Source: Hepsetus odoe
Taxonomy: Eukaryota; Chordata; Actinopteri; Characiformes; Hepsetidae
Assembly: GCA_017165825.1 (NCBI GenBank)
Contig: CM029378.1
Coordinates: forward strand, 14,900,748-14,964,747
DNA length: 64,000 nucleotides
Reading direction: 5' to 3'
Under the pieces are notes generated by a model that saw only the letters and a program-made list of their open reading frames with translations, made no database searches and had not been told where the DNA came from. Position numbers and translations under genes: made by a program. Shown here piece after piece: positions 40,701 to 52,700 of the stretch (positions are counted from its first letter, which is position 1; each line of letters opens with the position of its first letter).

Positions 40701-43700
40701 ATGAAAACTGCCACTCCACTCTGACTGGTAATCTCTTTCTCTTTATTTGTTTGGTGCAACATGAGGATGGAAGCCCTTGGAAGAAAAGAGGAATATCTGA
40801 ATCATCAAGCTTTTAGTAAGAAGTGGTGCTTTGAAGCACAAGATCATTCACAGCTTGTTTTTGGGTATGTTGGTCTCATGGACCATCTGGGCAATCCTCT
40901 TGATTTAATGCAATGGAGAAGTCTTAAATGTGCTAAAAGTGCAATGTGTGAAACAGTGCTCTAATGTGTTGAAGCGATCTCAGAGATATTCTGCACAAAC
41001 ATGAACAGTACAAAAGTATCATATTTTACATATTTGTTGAAACAGAAAAATCTACAGATGTGAGGCTTATTATTCAATGAAGGTGCAGTCGCTTCTGGTT
41101 GTTTTTAAGTTAAACTTGGTTTATTTCGCTGAATCAACAGATTCTTAAGCCAGAAAGTTCTTGGATATGTTATTTATGGTTCTGGATTTTTTCCCCAGAA
41201 ATCATTTTAATTTCCCTCGTGTCAGAACTGAATGCTAACCATTCTAATCACCGTGGCAGCAGTAGCCCAGTGGTTACAGAATTGGCCCAAGGATCGAAAG
41301 GTCACGGGTCCGAATCCCCGACCAGTAGGTTTCCCTGAGATACCCTTGAGCAAGGTACCGTTCCCATCACTGCTCCCTGGGCCCTTTAAATAGCTGCCCC
41401 CCTGCTGCACGGTGTGTATGGGTGAAATGCAGAGGTTGTCTTTCGTTGTGTAGTGCTGTGCTACATTTCACAATGAAAAAAAATAGTCACTTTCATTTTT
41501 TTTTATGAACAATGGTCACTAAAAAGTAATTACAGTTGAGGGCAAAAGTTTGTTGTATGTTTGATTTAAGTTTAAGTTCACAAATATAGATAAAATATAG
41601 TAAAATATGCTTTCTTTGCATATTTAAGCACATTATTTCTATTTATTTTTTTGGTTTTAACAAAATAAATAAAACATTAATTACATTGTATAATGCATTC
41701 AGTAAATAAACAGCATTTGTGTATTAAAATTTGCAGAAGGTTGTCGCAAGAGTAACATGCATATTTATTCTCATGAAGTAAAAGTGACTAATTGGCAGCA
41801 CAGCACACAGTGAACCACAATGAAACGCTTACTCTGCATTTCACCCATACACCTGTTGCAACAGGAGGTAGCTATTTAAAGTGGTGTGATGGTGACAGTA
41901 CCTTGCTCGAGGGTACCTCAGGGCCTCTGGGCAACCCACTGGTCTGAGATTTGAATCCACAACCTTCCGATCCTTGGGCCTAGTCCCAAACCACTAGGCA
42001 ACCACTGCTCCAAATTCTCCTGTACTTTGTTCAGTGAGGATGATAAAATAAAAGGACACACAGCTGTATTTGTGCTTATTTACTCTTAAAATTGTAATGG
42101 CTTACATTTCATATTTACTGATACCATGCAAATCAGCATTCTTCCTGTCTCTTTAAAATGCTGCATGATTTTTATTTAATGCTTCGTCTTTATTTAACTA
42201 TAATTTTTATTCCCTTGACTGAGTGTTTGATTTGGCTCTTGAGATTACTTTAATATGCCATGATAAAAAAAAATTAAGGAGGAATAGAAAAACGGAACAC
42301 TGTACTATTAGGATGAAATGAAGTGAAGCAGAAACTAAATCAGCAGGGGTGCTTTAGTAGTTACACCTGTAGTTATCTGTAAGTTGTAACTTCTCTCTGG
42401 AAGTGAAATGTATAACTTAGTAAATAGGTTGGAGGAGCTTTGTGGTTTTAATGATTGCTTTTAAAATGATTGCATTTAATCCCTATATGAAGACTAAGAG
42501 TTTTTACATGAAAAGTTAGTGAGAGTTGTAGGTGTAAATTAAGGGTTCCAGTAACAGAATACTTGAAAGATTAAAAAAATAAGATAGCCCAAGTATATTC
42601 TCTGAAGTTTAAAATAGGTCTCTGTTGATTAAACAAAAACATATCAAGGACTTTTCAGCCTCTGGTCCCAGGCACCTCCAGTGAGGTGAGAGAGCTGATA
42701 GTGACAGGATCGAAGATAGCATTGGTCAGGAGAATGTGAAGAGAACGTCTAGCACTTGAGGTAACCTCCATACTTCTAGGTTCAAGTGATGTTTACATAA
42801 CTGCAATCTCCAGAGATGAGAGAACAGCCAAACAGATGACATTATAAAGCGGAAGCTGCCTTCCTTCTGACCCTGACATGTCGATATAAAACGCTTGCAG
42901 ATTCAGATCTCAATTAAAACATTTGAACAAAGATTCAGGGTGATTCATAGAGTAAGGTTATTTTCATTCTACTGTGAAGGAGGCTTTGCATTAGTTACAT
43001 TATGTTCACATCAAGATCAATGAGATCAGTGGAAAAACATGATTATTCAGTTTCTGAAACTGAACTCAAGGTGGAAAGCTGCTACTGATCTTGTGAAAAG
43101 ACCTATGAGACAGCAAAACAAATCAAACTAGCCCAGTCAATTTTTAATGAACTGTTCTGTGCCTCAATTTTCCGTTCCTTCCCTCTCTCGAACCCTCAAA
43201 TGCCTCAGGTGAGGCAGTCTTCTCAACACATCAATTCCACAGCAAAAATCTCCTAATCCTAAAACTTACCTCTGTCTCTCCAGAGGAAATGGAAAACAAA
43301 CATAGCATCATTCAAAATCAATATACATAGACCTACACTTGAGGTCGGAGAGGTATGTAAACATAAATTAATAATGGTGAACATGGTGCAAGCATACTTC
43401 ACAATTATTCCAATGACCAGCTGCTTTACCACTGCAGTTGATGCAAAAGCTACACCGATATTTCTGTAACATCGGACTAAATTCTTTCTGTTCATAAAAG
43501 ATTTTAAATTTGACAACTATTGCAGGAAAAGCTGTCTCCTTCTAATCAGATATTAATTCTTATACCCTTGTCTCTGAGTGTTTGATTTGGCTCTTGTGAA
43601 GACTTTAATTTGCCGTGAAAAAAAAATCACGAGGAGGAACAGAGAAAGGGAACATTTCCCTATGAGGATGAAATTAAGTGGAGCAGATACACAATCAGCA

Positions 43701-46700
43701 GACATGCTACAGTTTCTCCTCTCTTGTAATTTAATCATCTCAAGCCTGCCTGTGTTTTGAGAGTCTCAGTTATTACTCTCAGAGAAGGGAAATCCTCCAG
43801 GGACAGAGCAGGGCAAATTAAAAGCAGCCCAACATCGAGTATTTCAGCATCCTGCTTCTCTAAACAAACAGCAATACACAAAGCTCCTCCTGAGAGCAGA
43901 AAAGAAAACCAATTCTCTATACTGTAATCACACTACTTACAAGTATTGTCTATACAGGACCTAATTTTCTATTTAGATTTCTGTGATAAACTGACTCTCT
44001 GTCAAAATAGTAACAGTGTGGCACTAATTATCAGGAGGCAATAATGTCTGGAAAACAAAGTAAAGTGAAATGGCAAAAACATAAAATCATAAAAGTAAAT
44101 ACATATATACAATACTTGAAAAGTTATTCTGCTGCTCTTGCCAACAAGATTTAGGACCGAATCCTCCTGGATTACTGATCATTCCACTATGCTACTTTTA
44201 TTCTAAACAACTTTAGAATTCCTTTAAGAAAAATATTAAACAAAAAAAAAAAGGGGGGGGGGGGGGGGGGAATCACTTAAAACAAAGAAGCATTTGCAGG
44301 GCATAGCAAAGCAAAAAACTGTGATGTAGTCATTGTGATTCCTGGCTCCAATCACTACCACTGTATGAAAACTGAGCTGTTCGGTTTCCCTAAAATGAAC
44401 AATTTCAAACAAACATAACTAGACATTTTATCACTGAATTGGGCTGAAATAAAAAAGTATTACATATATTCCTTTTAAAGTCAATGTGAAATCATAACTT
44501 AAAAACTCAACATTTCTTTTCTATGATTCTATTATACACTTACATCAAAAGGGACATAAAGGTTATGTTTATCCATCTAACCGAATGTCACTTAAGAACT
44601 GAATGAATCGGCAGTTATCGGCAGTTAGTGAGCACTTGCTGCAAAAAACATTTGCTGTATTGTAAACAAAAAAAATTTTTTTTTCTTTCTGTGGAAGCAT
44701 TTTCAGCATGCATAGTGCAGCAGTGTGTGCAGGATAAAGCAAAAAAAAAAAAAGTCTAATAGTTGATTAGCTTTCCACACCTGAGGTTTGAGAACAAAAA
44801 CAATTTCGAATTGCCCACTGCTGTCAGTGCTACTGGTCAGCCACCAGTGAAAATGGCAATAGGTTGCTCATTTCTTTATGCTTGTAGGAAAATGTCCAAA
44901 GTCAGCACTGTAAGATGACTGCTGAGCTTACAGAATTAATAAATGAAGGACATAAATGAGATGGCATCCCAAAATAAGCCAAATGAGTAAATATGTGCAT
45001 TAATGCAAAGAGGGCTTTGTTTTTCTGCTGACTCCAGGTCATGTCTACATTAGCAAGAGATGTGCCAAAGCAATTATGAGCAGAGTGTTGCATTTGGGAA
45101 CAGGATGGAGGAGTTGTGCTAGTTTTCTTGCCTAATTGAAAACTGAACAATTGCCATCTAGCCACAACCTCTTTGTTGTGCGATAGCCAGTTCTTAGAAC
45201 CTAAAGCATCAGATATTCATCAGATAAATATAAGATAAAGGTAATAGTGTGAAGGATAATAAAGTGCTCTTTTAGTGCTACACTGCTTTTACCAATCGTT
45301 GTGGGATGAAAAACAAGATCTTGCCAGTTCCAGAGACTAGCATGAACTAAAATGGTTCATTTCTTTTTTTACACCAAAACCTGCCATTATGGCCCCAATA
45401 TCTTTAAACATGTAAAAGGTGGAGGAAAAAGGTTTGAAGTGCAAAGATTAAAAAATGTGTTTGTGTAAACAAAAACAAATTCTAGCAAAAAATAAGTAAT
45501 TGCTGAGGCTTATAATACATGTCTAAATACAAAGAATCTTAAAAATAATAAAATTTAGCTCAATGTCCTCAAAACCAAATCCATAGCTAAAATTAACTGC
45601 AGTAGTAGCTGTATAATTTTCCAAGAATTTATTGATGTTTTCACACTAACTTTGTTCCAAGATGAGCTGGCATGGAACTCATTGACCATGCATTTCTGCA
45701 GGTTTGTAAATGTATTTTTAGGGAGACTGAGGAAGGTTTCTTACGTTTGCTCCACTTCCATGGTGTCGCTACGGTAGCAGGAGTGCAGTATCTTCTTTCC
45801 GTCTTTGTCCCACAGATGATCTCTGAGGAACTGTGCAGCCTGCTCTGCTCTCTGAAGTAGCGCCTTGTCCCCTAGCACAGCCCCAACCTGGGCAAACCCT
45901 GACAGCATCAGCCCTATGATAAAAACATATATTGCAGAATGAGCACCAAGTCAATCCATGAATTTTCAGCACCATGTCAATCAACCTTTGAGCATACAGT
46001 GAAAGTATCTGTACCTACCAAAGGCAGAATGATATGAAAATATTGTCACTGATACTGATACCTTTTAAGTAGTAGCAATATTTAATATCGTAATTGTAAT
46101 ACATCAGTATACAAGTATACAGAAAGTATACAAAACCTCTACAAAATGGTAAGTGCAGTGGCTTGTCTCTATGAGCACACTGTTTCTTCAATCTGATAAG
46201 TGTAAAAACTCTTATGTTGAAAGAAAAATGTTGCTTGTATGTGGCTTGTATTCAAGGCATTTTGTGATCAGATATGTATTGCTGTCATAAAAATGAACAA
46301 CTGCCAACTTTAAAAGAATAAACCAATAAGCATGATAAAGTGATCATTCTTTTTTCAGCATAGGTATGTATCCATTATAATATAAACAAAGTACATTTCT
46401 TGTGCAACAACCCTCGTAAAAGTAAGACTGAGAAACTAATGCATGAACTTGTATGAAAAATGTATAATGTATATATCAATTAATCTATGGGACATTAAAA
46501 AATATTAATTTAATCAACTGAACCATACATTAGTGAGGCCCCAATACACACTATATGTTTCAGAAAAGCATTTTGTCTAAGGTGAATAGTTATAAGCCTG
46601 TAAACTGCCCTTATATTGGCATGTTTCATCAATCTATCACTTTTTAACAGTGGGACTCCACTGATTGCTTTAGCAAGGAAAATGCCTAAAAAACATCTAC

Positions 46701-49700
46701 TAGTTCCACTCAGAAAAGAGGATCTGAGGGATATCTGATATAAAGAAACGCAGGGACTCAGGTACTCTCAGGATCACTAACAATATACCTGTCAGAATGT
46801 TCCATTAGCACATAGACCTGTGTGAGAGGCCCCATCATCTTTGATTAATGTGAGTTACTTTGCAGGTAGAGATAGGCAGTCTTAGTGAATTAGCAAAGTA
46901 ATGGAGTGTGGCACACTAAAGACCAATGTGATTAAACAATGTCTCCATCTTTTTTCAATTAAAATATCGCTTCATTAGTCACCATGAGCCATGTAGCGGG
47001 CACTGAAAGGGACAAGGAACCCTGTGAAGGTTTTGATAGCTTTTCATTAGGTGGGCAAATGGTAAAGAAAGCTTCACAAAGAGCTTTCAAAACTTGGTCC
47101 TACATTTCTTAGCAAGCCAATCTAAAGAGAAGACACTCAGCAGTGGTGCTATTAGTGAAAACAATATCACAGCATTGCATTTACAACGACACTGTTGGCT
47201 TACCCCAATCAATACAGCAAGCGGATTTGAGTGGGCAAGCTCCTCGAGGGCTATGCCTATGCCTTATTTTATTCAAGCCTCAGCATTTCGCTTATTACTT
47301 AGTGGAGGTTTCCAATGGAAACCAGTCTATGGGACGTAATTAAGAACACTAATTAGGAAAGCGTCCCCAGCATCACTTTACTGATGAATACACAGCCTGC
47401 CTTAAAGAAAGAGAATAAAAGCAGAGCATGTTGAAGGAGGCACATTGCTCCTACCATTCCAGGAGGCCAACATCTTAGAGTCCAGATGAGGTTGAGGCCG
47501 TGCTCTGCGCACCTCAGCTAGTTTTGTCCTGGCGTCAGTCAGCACCTCTGTGAGTCTGTCCAGGCTGAGGCCAAATCGAGCAGCGGTGAGCTCTACTGAA
47601 TAGCGCACAATCAGCACATTCTGTCCCTGCAGTTCTCCATGCGGGTCCTTCAAGAAAAATTTAGATGAAAAAAAGGTCCAGAAAGACTCTCGCTTATTGG
47701 AGACCACGTATGAAGAAAGCAAGCAGTGTGTTTAACCAAACTACATTTTGAATCCAAATTGCTTAGGCAACATCCACACATTTCATGCACCTGTTCTAGC
47801 TCGACGTTGCCTTGGTCTTTTACACCATAATGATGCATGAAGATGTCGGCTTGTGTTGCACCCCCTGTGGCCCCCTCCACTGTATCCGAAAGCAGCTCCC
47901 TGACCTCACCAGCTGTCCACACACAGAATGCTCCCTCTCTCTTTTCCTGGGACTCAGATGTGGGTAATGAGTCTGCATCCTGAGCACTGTAAAAGCCTCC
48001 AGACTGTAGAGGAGAGCAAAGTGTTAAAAATGATCTGAAACATCTTGAATGCATATACTTTAAGGCTTTTTAAAAACACTTGCATATTATGCTGCATTTT
48101 CAAAAGTAAGTGACCTCTCTGGTCACACCCTAAAATGATACTTAAAAAAAAGATGGAACTTGACCTCCATCGACAAGAATTATGTTAAAAAAAGTACCAA
48201 AATACATGGCACCCTATTAGCATCGTGATGAGTCCTAATTAGGCTATAAATCATAAGAAGCATAATCCAAATAATATATAGGATAGTAACTGTGCCTTTT
48301 ATTTATGGGCAGTGTATCATCTATCATCACAAAAAAGCCACAATATTGGGCCCGCTCATAGAGGTGATCTGACCTCAAAATGGCCCAGGACCTGGCAGAT
48401 TAGTCTACTCAGCAACTAAACAAGGCCATGTGTAATATTTACTAATGAGTAGAAAGATGGCACACCTTGTGGCTAAGGTCTCTGGAGACATACTGCAACA
48501 CATCGAGGGCCACATCTGCAAAAAAGCGTTCTCTAGACACCTACAGGGAGATACACCAGCACACTCAAACATACCAATTTGTAACCAGTATAATGGAAAT
48601 AGCTGCAATCCCATAATCTCCATGGAGCAAAAGATTTAGGGAAACAACACATAAGCTAGTAAAAATGAGACAGGTAAAACTGATTTTGCAACTTTTATAA
48701 TCACCTAATAAACCTAAAAAATATCTTCAAGTTAAATATTTAAGATCCTAAATTACACATGAAAACACACAGTGCACTCTATAATGTTTAGAACACATTT
48801 TCCTTGATTTAAAACCCTGCTACTCAGTGTTTAAATTTTAAATGAAACAGTTCAGGCATGATTAAAGTGCAAATTCCAGACTTCAATTTAAAGTTACATA
48901 TTTGCAAACATTTCTAATCTCATAGTGCCCCTCATTTCAGTGAAACAGTACTTTAGTGCATATCCCTTGCATGCAACGACTGCTTGAAGTCTGCAATTCA
49001 TAGACGACAGTGTCGTGAGTAGCTTTTCTGGTGATGCTCTGCCAAACCCTAGTGCAGCCACCTTCAACCCCTGCTTGTTTCAGGGTTTATTCCTTTGGAA
49101 GGCATGTTGAATTGGATTTCAGTCAGGTGACTGGTTTGGCAATCAAGAATTTAGCATTTTTTTTAATTTGAGAAACTCATGTGTTGCCTTTGCAGTATAT
49201 CTTGGATCGTTATCTTGTTATAGGATAAAGCGACACATTCATTGTGTAACTGTCATCAGTATTAGCTTGTATGCTTTGGATCTTGGGCTTTTCTCCACAC
49301 TCTCCACTGCAGGCACACTGATACAGGTTAATCTTGGTCTTATCTGTCCATAACACCTTTTTTCCAGAATTCTGCACTTTTAAGGTACTTTTTCACAAAC
49401 TGTAACCTGGCCATCCTGTTTTTCTGGCTAACTAGTGGTTTGCATCTTGCAGTGTAGCCTCTGTACTTCTGTTCATGAAGTTCTGCAGATAGTAGTCTCT
49501 AACGAGGAAGATCTGCAGGGCATGTGTTTGGGCATTTTTCTGTTTGGATTTTTATCTTTATCATAGTGAGGATTCTTCTATCATCAGCAGTTGAGGCCTT
49601 CCTTGGCCTACCAGTGAATTCTTTCTTCTTAATGATATTCCAGACAGTTGATTTTAATTATCCTAAGGTTTGACTGATATCTCTAATGGTTTTATTCTTT

Positions 49701-52700
49701 TTTTTTTTAACCTTAATAGCTTCCTTGACTTTCACTGGCACAGCTTTTCTCCTCTTATTGAGCAATGGATCCTTCAGACTCCAAAAACACCTGTCAAGTC
49801 AACTGTCCCAAATATTACGGTTCCCAGAAATGTGTTGTCATTTCTACATGTTGAAACTAAAATGTTCAAAAATTTTAAGCCTGGAATGTGCACGTAACTC
49901 ATGTCTGAATTGTAAAATTTAAAAATTCTACACCGAGGAGCAGAGCTGTAAATCAAGGAAATATGTGTCTGTGTCCCAGACATTATAGAAACAGAACAGT
50001 CCATTCTACTATCATCAAAACCAGCGACAGGTGAAGTGAATAAATCTGGATTATCTTGTTATATTTGCACCTGTCAAGGGAAGAGATACATACTTGAAGT
50101 TCTTGGACTTAATGCGTTAGGAGGAAGAGGGGGAAGTAGAGTGATGCTCTTGCCAGTGTTCTGCTGGTAAACCTTGGGTTGTGGGTGTTATTTTGATACA
50201 GGTCTCTTTATAATCACTAATGGTAGAGTTGCTTTATGTGTTGGAATACTGTTTATATCACTCATAATATTATAACAATATTTAGTATGTCAGGGTTTAT
50301 ATGCTGTTTTTTATTTAATTGAGTTATTTTATTTTGTTTACTAGCTGTTTATCATCGAAAGCTAAACACAAAGTTGTTTAAGACTAAGAAAGGCTAAACA
50401 TTTCAAAACATGGATGGAGGATTTGTGGATAATGGTAGCATCTTGGGGACCCCAAAAAATTGGCAGCCCTTCTTTGCCAATAAATTATTTGATATACTAA
50501 TGGGATATTTTTGTTTTATTTGATCCCAAGCGAAATTCTTTGACTGGAATCAGGTTCAGTGTTCAGACGAGACAAAAATACTGCATCCATAGAATGCTGC
50601 CTCTGCAATAAAGCTAAAACTAATTCGTGGTTGGATATTTTAAGAAAACATCCCAGCTCACACAGGGTGAAGGACAGGGGAGACAACCTGGACAGGTCGC
50701 CAGCCCATCGCAGGGAGGAGCGTGATGGGGACGGCACCTCGCTCAAGGGCACCTCAGGGCAACCTTTTGGGAAGGGGTCCGAACCACTGATCCTCCGATC
50801 ATGCGGCCAACGCCCTAACCACTAGGCCACCACTGCCCCAAGTTTTGTTCACTTAAATTAAATTTATTTAAAATTAACAGAGAACTGTATTTCCTTCATA
50901 TTAAGTAAGAGACTAAGTTAACCACAAGACATGACTGTTTATTGACAGTTTTCCCATCCTTATCAATAAATATGGAAATGACTTTACACAATAGGAGTTA
51001 TTGAGTTAGTGAAAGAGACTATTCGTGTCAATACAGCACACAGTGAACCACAACAAAATTACACTTCTGCATTTTACTCATACACACAAACACGTGCAGC
51101 AGCGGGCAGCTATTGAAAGTGCCCAGGGAACAGGGACAGGGATGGTACCTGCTCAAAGGTACCTCAGGGCAACCTGCTGGTCTGGGATTCTAACCAATGA
51201 CCTTCTGATCTTGAAGATAACTCCCTAACCACTAGGCCACCGCTGCCCATGCAACTATTATTCATCAAACTTAATACGCCTTATTATCAAACTTTAAGCA
51301 TTATTTTAAACACGATTTTTGTGCAAATGACATGCATCCCTTCACTAAATCTCCCCTCATTCATTCTTTAACATTATAAAATTTAGTTACAATTACTTTG
51401 CTTTTTAAAACCTTAGTATTATTTACAAATTTAAAGCTATGTAAGCTAACTATAAAATGAAATACTAATGTAATTAACAAATACTCAAAAGTTATTCATG
51501 CCAGCCCTGCTACACATAAAACCCTAATGTAAATAAACCTTTTAAGCACAGTACGTGTGTAAGACACACATCAGCCTAACACTCACCTGGTAGGCAGTGA
51601 TATAGGCAACTGCCAACTGGGCCTGATCATACAGCATCTTCTCAAAGTGGGGCACATGCCACGAGGAGTCTGTGGAATATCTATGAAAACCCTGGGATGG
51701 ACAAAAGAAAGAAAGAAAGAAAGAAAGAAAGGAATGAAATAATGAAAGAAAAAAACAAAAAAATCTCACAAAAGAATGATATTAACATATTGAATGATCA
51801 AAAGAATGAATGACTGAAATGTGGAACTTTAGTACAACTTTATTTTCTAATCATTGCGCAATCACTGGCGTACCTGAGCCACATGATCATGAATTCCTCC
51901 TAAAGCCATCATTCTGAGGGTATGGAGCGCCATCTGCAATGCCTCCGCACCCTCGGTGGACGAGCGATTTACTGACCAAAAGGACATCAGGAACATCAGG
52001 TTCACTGTAAAGCAGAAACAAAGTCCCTGTGCATGAAGTTTTGTTTTAAAAAATACCAGATAACCACACACAATAAATAATTCTTACTAACACAATTGTT
52101 CTATATAATACTGTTAAGATCTTCAGATCAGTTCAACATATGTTAACCTGGTGTGGGGAATTTTGGTGCTTCTCTAAATCCTCCATACTCCTCTTCATAA
52201 GTGTGAGCCAGCTGCTGGAAACATCTGTTGGCTACATCTGGGCCTGATGGCGGTCTTTCTCCTGGGTTGGCTGAGATGGATGTACCCTTTCGCAGAGCAT
52301 CTACCACTCGTTCACCACTGGACTCAAGTGCTTCTCTGTTATTCTGCCACTGAGACAAGTGTAATTAGCCATTAGAATACAAGCCAGAAACCTTCAACAT
52401 CTGTATATTCCTGGGATGAAACTGTAACACGAGGGAAGGGAATTAAATAGGTTTTGAGAAACCATTATCTATAATAAAGACTGCCTTTAATTAGCACTAA
52501 GTAGAGGAAAACAAGGAGTGGGTTTGCTAAACCATCTGTAAATAGTGCAGTACATGAATCTGCGGATAATGTACCTGTTCTATAATGCGCATCAGTACAG
52601 TTTTAAATCCAGGTCTTCTTCCACTGTCCCTTGGAGGGAAATATGTACCCCCTATGAATGGTCTTAGATTTGGAGTGAGCCACACACTCATCGGCCAGCC

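Larger units (their letters stand above)
40220..45744 (-). other. spata20: spata20 intron 12 (5.5 kb)
   Basis: No exon seen. It contains an inverted pair of family-B SINEs (41252-41500 and 41780-42012), two diverged copies of an unassigned 150-bp block (42212-42360 and 43565-43712) and an A11-G18 homopolymer junction (44242-44270). The rest is A+T-rich without recognisable content. Confidence 0.8.
48541..51586 (-). other. spata20: spata20 intron 8 (3.0 kb)
   Basis: Most of this intron is a decayed Tc1 element (48770-50000), followed by a family-C fragment joined to a partial family-B SINE (50650-50838) and another family-B SINE (51010-51248). Nothing else is recognised. Confidence 0.8.

Noticed and set aside
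41521..41760. Possible Tc1 remnant between the two inverted SINEs
   Set aside because: Only a short GGGCAAAAGTTTG-like string resembles a terminal repeat; no partner end and no transposase trace.
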